This document shows positions 48,742 to 57,546 of a DNA stretch of 64,000 nucleotides, piece after piece. Source of the DNA: an uncultured Pelagibacteraceae bacterium (lineage in GTDB: Bacteria; Pseudomonadota; Alphaproteobacteria; Pelagibacterales; Pelagibacteraceae); NCBI GenBank assembly GCA_902605035.1, contig CACLBB010000005.1:1-64000 (forward strand), given 5' to 3'. The stretch's first letter is position 1; each line of letters begins with the position of its first letter. The notes beneath the pieces are model-generated. The model worked only from the letters and a program-made list of their open reading frames with translations, was not told the origin of the DNA and made no database searches. The translations under genes were made by a program, and so were the position numbers.

Positions 48742-50576
48742 TGGACAGCTTAGAACAAGGAAAAAAAATAATTAAAGATAAGATACCTTTAATCGATAAA
48801 AATCCTGGTGTGTATAAAATGATAAGCGCTTCTGGGGAAATTCTTTATATTGGAAAGGCTAAAAATATACCTAATAGGCTAAAAAGTTATGTTACTGAGT
48901 CTAATCTTCCAATACGAACAGAGAGAATGTTGTCTCTAACACATAATCTTGAAACCACTACGACTAGTAATGAGAGTGAAGCATTACTTTTAGAAGCAAA
49001 TTTAATTAAGAAGTACAAACCAAGATATAATATTCTTTTAAGAGATGATAAGTCTTTTCCATACATTTATATTGGTAACAAAGATCAGTGGCCCCAATTA
49101 ACGAAGCTCAGAGGAAAAAAATCTAAATCTGGTTACTACTTTGGACCATTTGCCTCTATTGGATCAGCAAATTGGACTATTAAAATATTGCAAAAAATTT
49201 TTCAATTAAGAGTTTGTGACGATACTGTTTTCAAAAACAGAGTGAGGCCTTGTATACTTTATCAAATTAAAAGATGTTCCGGCCCTTGCGTTGGACATAT
49301 CACTGAGAAAGATTACATTTCAACAGTTAATGATGCTATTGATTTCATTTCAGGTAAATCAAGAAGAATTCAAAAAAATTTATCTAGAGAAATGGAGCTG
49401 GCTAGTAAAAAAATGGACTATGAAAAAGCTGCAGTTGCAAGAGATAGAATCAAAGCTTTAACACAAATACAGACTTCTCAGAAAATAAATCAAACTAATT
49501 TAAATGAAGCAGATGTGATCAGTATTTTTAAAGAAACAGGTAAAACATGTATTCAAGTATTTTTTTTTAGATCTAAGCAAAACTGGGGTAATCAGGCCTT
49601 TTATCCCAAGCATGATCCAGATGATACTGTAAATGACATTCTTTCTTCTTTCATGTCGCAATTTTATGAAAATAAAACCGTGCCAAGTCTGATAATTACA
49701 AATTTTGAAGTAAGCGAAAGATTGCTTTTAGAAAAAACATTTTCAAATAAGGAAAATAAACAAATTATAGTAAAAAAAGCCAAATTAAAAAATGAAGTTT
49801 CTATTTCAAAACTTGCGGAAAAAAATGCAAAACAAGCTCTCACTCAAAAACTTATTCAGTCTGACACAAACAATAATTTAATTGATAGCTTAACCGCAAA
49901 ATTTAAACTTAACGTTAATATTGATCTAATCGAAGTTTACGATAACAGCCATATCCAAGGTGCGGATGCAATAGGAGCTCTTATTTGTTTTGGAAATGAG
50001 GGATTCATAAAAAAAAGATATAGAAAATTTAATATTAAAGATGATAAAATTAAGGGAGATGATTATGGAATGATGAAAGAGGTTTTGTTTAGAAGATTTT
50101 CTAAAGCTATCAAAGAAAAATCTGGATCACTTTCTTTACCTGATCTAATAATTATTGATGGTGGTAAAGGACAATACTCTGTTTCTAAAGAAATTTTAAA
50201 TGAGCTTGGATTACATGACTTGCCTATTTTAGCCGTCGCAAAAGGAAAAAAAAGAAACGCAGGGGAGGAAAAAGTTTATCACAAAAATAAAGAATTTACT
50301 TTTAGTAAAAATGACCCCTTGCTATTTTTAATTCAAAGATTAAGAGATGAGGCACACAGATTTGCTATAAGCACACATAGAGCGAAAAGAAAGAAAAACT
50401 TAAAAAAATCGTTATTAGATCAAATACAAGGAATAGGTCGCCAAAGGAAAAGAGCATTGCTAAATCATTTTGGGTCTGCAAGAGCAGTAGAATCTGCTAG
50501 CTTAGATGATCTGAAATCTGTTGAGGGAATTGAAGACAATATCGCTAATAAAATATATAATTATTTCCACGAATAA
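48741..50576 (+). CDS. uvrC: Excinuclease ABC subunit C
   Basis: UvrC makes the dual incisions of nucleotide excision repair. N-terminal GIY-YIG nuclease ([21 protein letters not shown]), a Cys-containing segment ([31 protein letters not shown], quoted by position about 155-185), UVR domain ([19 protein letters not shown]), RNase H-like nuclease ([30 protein letters not shown]) and C-terminal helix-hairpin-helix pair ([26 protein letters not shown]). 611 residues. uvrC-pgsA adjacency, seen here with a five-base gap, is widespread in proteobacteria. Confidence 0.98.
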   Translation: MDSLEQGKKIIKDKIPLIDKNPGVYKMISASGEILYIGKAKNIPNRLKSYVTESNLPIRTERMLSLTHNLETTTTSNESEALLLEANLIKKYKPRYNILLRDDKSFPYIYIGNKDQWPQLTKLRGKKSKSGYYFGPFASIGSANWTIKILQKIFQLRVCDDTVFKNRVRPCILYQIKRCSGPCVGHITEKDYISTVNDAIDFISGKSRRIQKNLSREMELASKKMDYEKAAVARDRIKALTQIQTSQKINQTNLNEADVISIFKETGKTCIQVFFFRSKQNWGNQAFYPKHDPDDTVNDILSSFMSQFYENKTVPSLIITNFEVSERLLLEKTFSNKENKQIIVKKAKLKNEVSISKLAEKNAKQALTQKLIQSDTNNNLIDSLTAKFKLNVNIDLIEVYDNSHIQGADAIGALICFGNEGFIKKRYRKFNIKDDKIKGDDYGMMKEVLFRRFSKAIKEKSGSLSLPDLIIIDGGKGQYSVSKEILNELGLHDLPILAVAKGKKRNAGEEKVYHKNKEFTFSKNDPLLFLIQRLRDEAHRFAISTHRAKRKKNLKKSLLDQIQGIGRQRKRALLNHFGSARAVESASLDDLKSVEGIEDNIANKIYNYFHE

Positions 50577-50581
50577 ATTTT

Positions 50582-51166
50582 ATGTTTTTAAAAATTCCAA
50601 ATATTTTAACCATTGGGCGAATAATCATAGTTCCTATTTTTGTCTTAAGTTTTTTTATCCCAGGTTTTTTTGGTGATTTAATACCTTTTTTTTTATTTGT
50701 TTTAGCTAGTTTTACAGATTTTTTAGATGGTCTTTTGGCAAGATTATTTAAAGAGGAGTCGAAATTAGGAGAACTATTAGATCCTATAGCAGATAAAATT
50801 CTAGTGGCAGCTGCGCTAATTTTATTAGTGATGAATGGCACTATTAAAAACTATGAAGTGATTGCTGCAATAATTATTTTAACTAGAGAAATTTTAATCT
50901 CAGGTTTAAGAGAATTTTTAGCAGCAGGAAGAGTAAAAATGCCAGTTACGAGTTTATCTAAACTAAAAACATTTATACAAATGCTGTCTATTGCAATTTT
51001 ACTCACTGGAGAAAGCGGAAACAAAATAATAAATTTTCAAGATTATAATGCTCAAACTATTGGCATTATTCTTCTTTGGTTTTCTTCATTTCTAACATTA
51101 TATACTGGTTACGATTATATGAGAAAAGGAATAGATCATGCAATTAGTGAAGATAAAAAAGATTAA
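50582..51166 (+). CDS. pgsA: CDP-diacylglycerol--glycerol-3-phosphate 3-phosphatidyltransferase PgsA
   Basis: PgsA makes phosphatidylglycerol phosphate in the inner membrane. The N-terminus has IPNILTIGRIIIVPIF, and the CDP-alcohol phosphatidyltransferase signature appears as FTDFLDGLLARLFKEESKLGELLDPIADK (the DG..AR..G..D..D pattern). 194 residues with about five membrane helices. It follows uvrC and is convergent with ilvE, the stops overlapping by four bases. Confidence 0.95.
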   Translation: MFLKIPNILTIGRIIIVPIFVLSFFIPGFFGDLIPFFLFVLASFTDFLDGLLARLFKEESKLGELLDPIADKILVAAALILLVMNGTIKNYEVIAAIIILTREILISGLREFLAAGRVKMPVTSLSKLKTFIQMLSIAILLTGESGNKIINFQDYNAQTIGIILLWFSSFLTLYTGYDYMRKGIDHAISEDKKD

Positions 51167-52050
51167 GCTGCCGATTTTTTTCTAACTAAGTTTTGGTAAG
51201 CATTTGATAATACAGATATCGTATTACACACTTTAAAGCTATATTCATTTATTTGAGAAACTGGAGTAACCTCTGCTGCAGTTCCAGTTAAAAAACATCC
51301 CTCAAAAGTTTTCATTTCCTCAGGCTTAATTTTTCTTTCAACTACCTTAATGCCTTTAGCATTAGCAATTTTGATAACTTCTCTTCTTGTAATTCCATCT
51401 AAGAACGAGTCAGGTACAGGAGTATGTAGTTCTCCAGATTTATCTTTAAAGAAAACGTTTGCGCCTGTTGCTTCTGCAATATTCCCTTCATGATCTAGCA
51501 TTAGAGAGTCAGTGAAACCTTGGGCCTCGGCCTCGTGCTTTGACAAAGTGCAGATCATATATAAACCAGCAGCTTTTGTATCCCAAGGAATTGAATTTGG
51601 ATTGGGTCTTCTCCAAGATGAAATATTTAATTTAATTCCTTTTAATTTTAATTTTGGATCAAAATACGATCCCCATTCCCATGTAGCGATAGCAACGTGA
51701 ATTTTATTTTTTTGTGCTGAAATAGCCATCATCTCACTTCCTCTCCAGATTACAGGCCTTACATATCCATTTTTTACTTTTTGTATGTTTATTATGCTTT
51801 TACTTGCATCATTTATTTCTTTTTGCGAATAAGGAACTTTGATACCCATTCTTTTAGCAGAATAAAATAATCTTTCTGTATGTTCCTCTAGTCTAAAAAT
51901 TTCACCATCATAAACTCTTTCGCCTTCAAATACACAGCTCGCATAATGCAGTCCATGATTCAAAATGTGTATATTTGCACTGCCCCATTCAACAGTATTC
52001 CCGTTAAACCAAATTTTTCCAGCTCTTTTATCGTATGGTATGCTTTCCAT
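51163..52050 (-). CDS. ilvE: Branched-chain amino acid aminotransferase
   Basis: This fold type IV PLP enzyme performs the last step of Val/Ile/Leu synthesis. Motifs: HGLHYASCVFEGERVYDG, RPVIWRGSEM, the PLP lysine Lys159 in PWDTKAAGLYM, EAQGFTDSLMLDHEGNIAEATGANVFF and LDGITRREVI, then FLTGTAAEVTPV. 295 residues is normal. It is divergent from the MarR-RR-kinase set, a neighbourhood I associate with alphaproteobacterial petP/petR. Its promoter spacer contains an inverted repeat. Confidence 0.95.
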   Translation of the reverse strand: MESIPYDKRAGKIWFNGNTVEWGSANIHILNHGLHYASCVFEGERVYDGEIFRLEEHTERLFYSAKRMGIKVPYSQKEINDASKSIINIQKVKNGYVRPVIWRGSEMMAISAQKNKIHVAIATWEWGSYFDPKLKLKGIKLNISSWRRPNPNSIPWDTKAAGLYMICTLSKHEAEAQGFTDSLMLDHEGNIAEATGANVFFKDKSGELHTPVPDSFLDGITRREVIKIANAKGIKVVERKIKPEEMKTFEGCFLTGTAAEVTPVSQINEYSFKVCNTISVLSNAYQNLVRKKSAA

Positions 52051-52084
52051 TAAGAAGTAAATATATAGATTTTTTTAATACAAA

Positions 52085-52113
52085 AAAGTATATTTCTTAT
52101 AAGGATAAGTCAA
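52085..52113 (-). promoter_or_regulatory. Putative ilvE promoter with inverted repeat in the spacer
   Basis: Minus strand: -35 TTGACT (52113-52108), 17-base spacer, -10 TACTTT (52090-52085). Between them lies CTTATAAGGATAAG (52096-52109), an inverted repeat with five-base arms. A dimeric regulator binding here would block the promoter, and the divergent MarR gene is the obvious candidate. This is inference from layout only. Confidence 0.4.
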
Positions 52114-52127
52114 TATAACTTACCATT

Positions 52128-52568
52128 ATGAAAGATTTACTTTATCTAAAAGATGAACAAATTAAAGATTTTATTCAACTTTTATTCTATGCATACCGAG
52201 AAACTTTTTCTGATCCAAAAAAAGTACTGTCAAAAAAGTTTTTTGGGCCTGCTCATTTAAGATCTTTAAATTTAATTGAAAGACATCCGGGAATAAGTTT
52301 AGGGGAATTAATGTTTAAATTAAAGGTTACTAAACAAAGTTTGAATAGAGTTCTAAGAGATTTAATTAAATCTAAAATGATTAAACAAGTTAAAGATGAA
52401 AACGATACGAGAAAGAAAAACTTATTTTTAAATAAAGAGGGTAAGATTTTCTTTGATGCCGTTTACAACTCACAGAAAAAAAGAATTTTTAATGCATTAA
52501 AAAATTCTAATTCTGACTCTGTGATAAAATTTAAGGAAGTTCTTAAAAAAATTGTTGATGGAAAATAG
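52128..52568 (+). CDS. MarR-family transcriptional regulator (PetP-like)
   Basis: This is a 146-residue winged-helix protein. The DNA-binding part reads HPGISLGELMFKLKVTKQSLNRVLRDLIKSKMIKQV with wing ENDTRKKNLFLNKEG, typical of MarR. It overlaps the response regulator by 11 bases (ATG at 52558). A MarR-type gene followed by an OmpR-type regulator is the arrangement of petP-petR in Rhodobacter, where PetR controls the cytochrome bc1 genes; the bc1 genes lie about 8 kb away here. Orthology is inferred from arrangement. Confidence 0.85.
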   Translation: MKDLLYLKDEQIKDFIQLLFYAYRETFSDPKKVLSKKFFGPAHLRSLNLIERHPGISLGELMFKLKVTKQSLNRVLRDLIKSKMIKQVKDENDTRKKNLFLNKEGKIFFDAVYNSQKKRIFNALKNSNSDSVIKFKEVLKKIVDGK

Positions 52569-53235
52569 TAAAAAACATATTTTGATAGTGGATGATGATA
52601 ATAGAATTAGAGATCTTTTGAAGGAATACCTTAATGATAATAATTATATAGTTTCAACTTCTAAAAATGCTAAAAGCGCTAAAGAAAAAATTAATCAATT
52701 TAAATTTGATTTAATTGTTTTAGATGTAATGATGCCTGGCCAAGATGGATACGATTTAACTAAAGAAATAAAAAAAAGTCTTAAGACTCCAATAATCCTA
52801 CTCACAGCGAAAGGAGAGGTTGAAAACAGAATAAAAGGACTAGAGATAGGTGCAGATGATTACATAAGTAAACCCTTTGAGCCCAAAGAGCTTTTGCTTC
52901 GTATAAAAAATGTTACAAATAAAGAAAATAAAGTTGATCTTAATATAAAACATTTTGTTGGAAATGCTGAAATAGACTTAAACAAAATGAATATAGTGCT
53001 AGATAAAAAAAATAAAAAAATAAATTTATCTGAAAAAAAAGTTTTAATTGAAATGTTAGCAAATCCAGGAAAAACTTATTCTAGAGATGAAATCGGTAAA
53101 ATATCTGGTATCAGTCAAGAAAGATCAATTGATGTTATGATAACTCGACTAAGACAAAAAATCGAAAATCATCCTAAAAATCCAAAGTATCTACAAACAA
53201 TAAGGGGGTCTGGCTATGTTCTCTGGATTGAATAA
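52558..53235 (+). CDS. OmpR-family response regulator (PetR-like)
   Basis: Receiver domain with acidic pocket (VDDD, 11-14), phosphorylation site Asp56 (LIVLDVMMPGQDGYD), Thr83 in LLTAK and Lys105 in YISKPF. A C-terminal winged-helix DNA-binding domain follows (LSEKKVLIEMLANPGKTYSRDEI, and RSIDVMITRLRQKIE). The track start uses a TTG at 52552; the ATG at 52558 gives 225 residues. It overlaps the histidine kinase gene by 20 bases, so the partner kinase is almost certainly the next gene. Confidence 0.93.
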   Translation: MENSKKHILIVDDDNRIRDLLKEYLNDNNYIVSTSKNAKSAKEKINQFKFDLIVLDVMMPGQDGYDLTKEIKKSLKTPIILLTAKGEVENRIKGLEIGADDYISKPFEPKELLLRIKNVTNKENKVDLNIKHFVGNAEIDLNKMNIVLDKKNKKINLSEKKVLIEMLANPGKTYSRDEIGKISGISQERSIDVMITRLRQKIENHPKNPKYLQTIRGSGYVLWIE

Positions 53236-54535
53236 ATTTTTAAAAATTATATTGCCAAAGAGGCTCTTTTATAGAGCTTTAATAATAGTTGCAGCACCTA
53301 CAATAATTTTACAATTGATTATAACTATTGTTTTTTATGATAGTATTTGGATAAAAGCTAATAAAAATATAACTCGTTCATTAATTTCTCAATTAAAGAC
53401 AATTCAAGATGTGTATCAAAATAATAGAGATAATTACGATTTTTTTACAGATAGTTATAAAAATAATTTTAATTTTGAAATTGATATTAATGATAATCCT
53501 TTTCCATTATCTACAGGGGAAAGAAAATTTAGCCCTATGGATAGGTCTTTAAGACGAGAGTTAAAATCAACTTTTGGTAATAACAATTATTGGTTTAATA
53601 CTTCTAAATTCAAAAATGCAGTCGAAATAAAAATAAGATTAGAAAATAAAGAAGTAATAGAGTTTTTAATTCCAAAAGAGATGATTTCCCCTTCATCGGT
53701 AAGACTGTTTGTTTTATGGACGACTTTACCTTCAGTGGTATTAATTTTGATTGCCCTTGTATTTCTTAAAAACCAAACAAGACCATTAGTCAGGCTAGCA
53801 AAAGCAGCAGAAAGATTTGGTAAAGGTGACTATGTAAATAATTTTAGACCTTCGGGCGCCTCAGAAATTAGAAAGGCTGCATATGAATTTGATAGAATGG
53901 CAAAAAGAATTAATCGTCATCTAAATCAAAGATCAGAAATGTTATCTGGAATAAGTCATGATTTGAGAACTCCTCTTACTAGACTTAAGCTCCAGCTCGC
54001 TATGATTGAGCAAAAAAATATCTCAGAGAATATGTCGAAAGATATCGATGAAATGGAAAATATGTTAAATGATTACCTACAGTTTGCGAAGACACAATCT
54101 CAAGAAGAAACATCAAAAATTAATTTGCCAAAATTATTTAGTGAAATTAAAGAAGATCTGAAAAATGAAAATTTACATATATTAAATTTAGAAGAGATAA
54201 TTTTAAAAGGAAGGAAATCTGCATTAAAAAGATGTTTTGAAAATGTAATTCAGAATGGTTTGATTTATGGAAAAAAAGTATATGTAAATCTGCAGAAAGG
54301 TTCAAACCGAGTTGCTATTATGTTTGAAGATGATGGACCAGGTATACCAGAAGAACAACATAAAAATGTTTTTAAACCATTTTTTAGGCTAGACAAAAGT
54401 AGAAGCCTTAATAAGTCTGGAGTTGGTTTGGGCTTAGCTATAGTAGAAGATATAATAAATTCACATGGTGGCAATATTCAATTAGGTAAAAGCAAATACG
54501 ACGGTCTGCAAGTTAAGATTTCTTTACCTTTTTAG
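53216..54535 (+). CDS. Sensor histidine kinase, EnvZ type
   Basis: A 439-residue membrane kinase. Membrane helices at about 21-41 and 162-184 flank a periplasmic domain of about 120 residues. A HAMP domain (about 185-237) follows, then the H box GISHDLRTPLTRLK with His248, N box (FENVIQNGLIYG), G1 (EDDGPGIPEE), F box and G2 (GVGLGLAIV). It is the likely partner of the overlapping response regulator. The periplasmic domain matches no signal class I can name. The 3' end overlaps the convergent ubiK-like gene by 23 bases. Confidence 0.93.
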   Translation: MFSGLNKFLKIILPKRLFYRALIIVAAPTIILQLIITIVFYDSIWIKANKNITRSLISQLKTIQDVYQNNRDNYDFFTDSYKNNFNFEIDINDNPFPLSTGERKFSPMDRSLRRELKSTFGNNNYWFNTSKFKNAVEIKIRLENKEVIEFLIPKEMISPSSVRLFVLWTTLPSVVLILIALVFLKNQTRPLVRLAKAAERFGKGDYVNNFRPSGASEIRKAAYEFDRMAKRINRHLNQRSEMLSGISHDLRTPLTRLKLQLAMIEQKNISENMSKDIDEMENMLNDYLQFAKTQSQEETSKINLPKLFSEIKEDLKNENLHILNLEEIILKGRKSALKRCFENVIQNGLIYGKKVYVNLQKGSNRVAIMFEDDGPGIPEEQHKNVFKPFFRLDKSRSLNKSGVGLGLAIVEDIINSHGGNIQLGKSKYDGLQVKISLPF

Positions 54536-54758
54536 AATTTTTTTTTTTTAATAATTTTTTTATAGCCAGGTCTTGTTTGTTAATTCTCTTTTTCAATATC
54601 TCAAACTCTTCTCTTGAAACGAGTTGAAGTTTTCCTACTAACTTATCCCGTCCAAATTTCAAATCCGTAGATATTTCTTTTTTTATATCTTTTGAAGTTA
54701 AAATCCCGTTTTCAATTAAACCGGAGATAGTCTTCAAAAACTTTTCAGAATTACTCAT
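54513..54758 (-). CDS. ubiK: UbiK-family accessory factor (BMFP/YqiC)
   Basis: An 81-residue protein, predicted mostly helical with a C-terminal coiled coil: VSREEFEILKKRINKQDLAIKKLLKK, followed by a Lys-rich tail. This VSREEFE...R......L..L pattern is the signature of the BMFP family, whose E. coli member UbiK assists aerobic ubiquinone synthesis. The adjacent divergent lgt, 51 bases away, is a common alphaproteobacterial neighbour. The ubiquinone role is taken from the E. coli homologue and fits an organism with a bc1 complex. Confidence 0.8.
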   Translation of the reverse strand: MSNSEKFLKTISGLIENGILTSKDIKKEISTDLKFGRDKLVGKLQLVSREEFEILKKRINKQDLAIKKLLKKKNSKKVKKS

Positions 54759-54809
54759 AATTTATCTTATTTGATAGAAAAATTAATTTCAAATATGATA
54801 TAAGAACAC

Positions 54810-55595
54810 ATGTACACCCATAATTTAGACCCGGTTTTATTTAGTTTTGGGTTTTTGGATATTAGATGGTATTCACTTGCTTATATATTCGGAATTTTGA
54901 TTGGATGGTGGCTAGGTAAGAAAATTATCTCAAAAAAAATAGACGAAATAAATTTTAAATTTGATCTAAGAGAATTTGATGATTTAATTACCTACTTAAT
55001 AATCTCAATAATAATTGGTGGAAGATTTGGTTATGCGCTGTTTTATAATCCTAGCTACTATATTTTAAACCCATTTGAAATTTTCAAAGTATGGGAAGGA
55101 GGTATGTCGTTCCATGGAGCTTTGATTGGTATTATCATTGGAACTTTTTTATTTTCTTCAAAAAAAAAGGTTCCTACATTTTTCTTATTAGATATAATTG
55201 CTTGCGTTGCGCCTATAGGTATTTTTTTTGGTCGCATAGCAAACTTCATTAACTCTGAGTTAGTAGGAAAAGTAACAAATGTTCCTTGGAGTATTATATT
55301 TCCTAGTGTTGATAATTTTTATAGACATCCATCTCAATTATATGAAGCGTTATTAGAAGGATTTATTTTATTTATAATTTTAAATTTAATCATGTTTAAA
55401 AAAAAATATAAAATTGGACAATGTTCATATATTTTTTTAATACTATATGGCACGTTTCGAATTATTTCCGAAATTTTCAGAGAGCCTGACTCTCAATTAG
55501 GATATCTTTTCGATACTTTAAGTATGGGATCGTTCTTGAGTATATTAATGGTTTTGTCAGGCTTGATAATTTTTTTTAAAAAGAATGAAAACTAA
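54810..55595 (+). CDS. lgt: Prolipoprotein diacylglyceryl transferase Lgt
   Basis: Lgt is the inner-membrane enzyme that attaches diacylglycerol to the lipobox Cys of prolipoproteins such as BamD in this window. It has about seven membrane helices. Key motifs: DIRWYSLAYIFGILIGWWLG, GGRFGYALFYNP, GGMSFHGALIGIIIGT, the Lgt signature GRIANFINSELVGKVT, and HPSQLYEALLEG. 261 residues. The next gene starts 11 bases before the lgt stop. Confidence 0.96.
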   Translation: MYTHNLDPVLFSFGFLDIRWYSLAYIFGILIGWWLGKKIISKKIDEINFKFDLREFDDLITYLIISIIIGGRFGYALFYNPSYYILNPFEIFKVWEGGMSFHGALIGIIIGTFLFSSKKKVPTFFLLDIIACVAPIGIFFGRIANFINSELVGKVTNVPWSIIFPSVDNFYRHPSQLYEALLEGFILFIILNLIMFKKKYKIGQCSYIFLILYGTFRIISEIFREPDSQLGYLFDTLSMGSFLSILMVLSGLIIFFKKNEN

Positions 55596-56661
55596 TTTAA
55601 AAAAATTCAACTTACGACTTAACAAAGAGATTCCAGTTGATGAATTTTTTGATAAGATTTTATACCAACCTTACTCGGGATATTATGCTAATAAATTGCC
55701 TTTTGGTAGAAAAGGGGATTTTATTACAGCCCCCACCATTTCTAATTTATTTTCTGAAATAGTTGCAATTTGGTTCGTGTCTACTTGGGAAAAATTAGGA
55801 AAACCCAAACACTTCAATTTAGTCGAGCTTGGTCCAGGAGATGGAAGCTTAACTAACGTAATTATTCAAACTTTTAAAAAATTTCCAGAGTTAAATAAGG
55901 CAACAAAGATATTTCTTTATGAGAAAAGTAAATTTTTAAAAAAAATACAAAAAAACAAAATTAAAAACAATAAAGTAAAATGGATAAACAACTTCGATAT
56001 TATAAAAAAAGGTCCCATTATTTTTTTTGGAAACGAATTTTTTGATGCTATTCCAATTAAACAATTTATAAAAAAAAATCATAAATATAAAGAAAAGTGT
56101 TATTTAATTGATGATAAAGTTTTAAAAGAAAAATACCGAATAGCTTCAAATGAAGATATTTCTAAAATAAAAACATTTAAAGTGTTAAGTAAATCAAAAT
56201 TTATTGAATTTCCAAAATTAGGTTTAATTGAATTAGACAAAATTATCAAAAAAATTTTAACTCTTTCTGGTGGTATTTTGCTTATTGATTACGGGTATGT
56301 AAATGAAATTAAAGAAAATACTATTCAAGCTGTAATGAAAAATAAAAAGATGAAAATGGACAAATTAATAAAAAATCTTGGGAAAGTAGACATTACATCT
56401 CTTGTTAATTTCAGTCTCTTGAATGAATATTTTTCCAAAAAAAATTTAAAAGTAAAAAATATAGTTTCTCAAAAGTTTTTTCTTGAAAAAATGGGAATAA
56501 TTGAAAGGGTTAAAATACTTGAAAAAAGAATGAATGTTAAAGAAAAAAATTACATGTCTCAAACTCTTACTAGACTTCTAGATGAAAAATTTATGGGAAA
56601 ATTATTTAAAGTAATCTTTGCTTTTAAAAGTAAGAGAGAAAACTTTTTAGGATTTAATTAA
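55585..56661 (+). CDS. MidA/NDUFAF7-family SAM-dependent methyltransferase
   Basis: A 358-residue protein of the COG1565 family. Motifs: YQPYSGYYANKLPFGRKGDFITAP at the N-terminus, FNLVELGPGDGSLTNVI (SAM site), and FFGNEFFDAIPIKQF. Eukaryotic NDUFAF7/MidA methylates an Arg of a complex I subunit during assembly; a similar protein-methylating role in bacteria is plausible but unproven. It sits between lgt and pgeF, a conserved alphaproteobacterial trio, with an 11-base overlap before and a one-base TAATG overlap after. Confidence 0.88.
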   Translation: MKTNLKKFNLRLNKEIPVDEFFDKILYQPYSGYYANKLPFGRKGDFITAPTISNLFSEIVAIWFVSTWEKLGKPKHFNLVELGPGDGSLTNVIIQTFKKFPELNKATKIFLYEKSKFLKKIQKNKIKNNKVKWINNFDIIKKGPIIFFGNEFFDAIPIKQFIKKNHKYKEKCYLIDDKVLKEKYRIASNEDISKIKTFKVLSKSKFIEFPKLGLIELDKIIKKILTLSGGILLIDYGYVNEIKENTIQAVMKNKKMKMDKLIKNLGKVDITSLVNFSLLNEYFSKKNLKVKNIVSQKFFLEKMGIIERVKILEKRMNVKEKNYMSQTLTRLLDEKFMGKLFKVIFAFKSKRENFLGFN

Positions 56662-57422
56662 TGTTTTATTCAAAGAAATTAAAAAAATTTAAGACATTAA
56701 AACACTGTTTTTTTTCAAAGAATACTGGTTTTTCGAAAGGAATTTATAAAAGTTTAAATTGCGGCAGGGGTTCAAAGGACAAAAAAAAAAATGTTTATAG
56801 AAATTTATCTTTAGTATCACAAAAAATGAATGTCGATAAAAATAAACTTTTATTAATGCATCAGACGCATAGCAACAAGGTAATACTTATTAATTCAAAA
56901 AATAGAAATTTAAAAAGATTTGTTTCGGATGCAATTATTACAAAATTGAGGGGATATGCCTTAGGAGTTGTAACTGCGGATTGTGTTCCAATTCTTCTTT
57001 ATGACTTAAGGAGTCAAATGATAGCTTGTATACACGCGGGCTGGAAAGGAGCTTTTTCAGGAATAATTGAGAATACAATAAAAAAATTTAAAAGTAGCAA
57101 TCAAATTTATGCTTCGATAGGACCTTGTATTGGAAAAAAGAGTTATGAAGTAGATCTTAAATTTTATAAAAAATTTATAATGAAATCTAAAAATAACTCT
57201 GTCTATTTTCAAAGTAAAAACAAGAAAAAAAAATTATTTGATTTAAGAAGATATGTTCAAGATAAATTGATTAAATATAACATAAATATCGATCACGTGC
57301 GTTATGATACCTTTAAAGAAAAAAGTAAGTTCTTTAGTTATAGAAGATCAATGTTATCGGGAGAAAATGATTATGGTAGATGTATTTCTGTTATTAGTTT
57401 GACAAAGTTTAGCCAAAATTAA
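56661..57422 (+). CDS. pgeF: Peptidoglycan editing factor PgeF (YfiH/laccase-domain)
   Basis: This is a 253-residue Cu/Zn-binding protein. Motifs: NCGRGSKD, LLMHQTHSNKVI (His), VVTADCVPILLYD (Cys), IHAGWKGAFSGI (His) and SIGPCIGKKSYEVD. In E. coli YfiH removes precursors in which L-Ser was wrongly added in place of L-Ala by MurC; related proteins have purine-nucleoside activities. Editing of MurC errors would link it to the dcw genes in this window. It shares one base with the preceding stop and is followed by 124 non-coding bases before prs. Confidence 0.93.
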   Translation: MFYSKKLKKFKTLKHCFFSKNTGFSKGIYKSLNCGRGSKDKKKNVYRNLSLVSQKMNVDKNKLLLMHQTHSNKVILINSKNRNLKRFVSDAIITKLRGYALGVVTADCVPILLYDLRSQMIACIHAGWKGAFSGIIENTIKKFKSSNQIYASIGPCIGKKSYEVDLKFYKKFIMKSKNNSVYFQSKNKKKKLFDLRRYVQDKLIKYNINIDHVRYDTFKEKSKFFSYRRSMLSGENDYGRCISVISLTKFSQN

Positions 57423-57506
57423 TCACTATATTTTAAATTGTTAAAGCTCTTTAACTAAAAATCTTCAACAACCGTAAAAATGATAAAAACAAAATTCTAA
57501 TTTGGT

Positions 57507-57535
57507 TTGAAAACATTAAGAAATAATTGTATAAG
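57507..57535 (+). promoter_or_regulatory. Putative promoter of prs
   Basis: -35 TTGAAA (57507-57512), 17-base spacer, -10 TATAAG (57530-57535). It would start transcription near 57542, only about five bases before the prs ATG, implying a nearly leaderless message. Upstream at 57440-57455 is GTTAAAG-CT-CTTTAAC, a seven-base-arm inverted repeat that may end the lgt-midA-pgeF transcript or serve as an operator. Nothing else is seen in the 124-base gap. Confidence 0.5.
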
Positions 57536-57546
57536 TAATTACCTTC

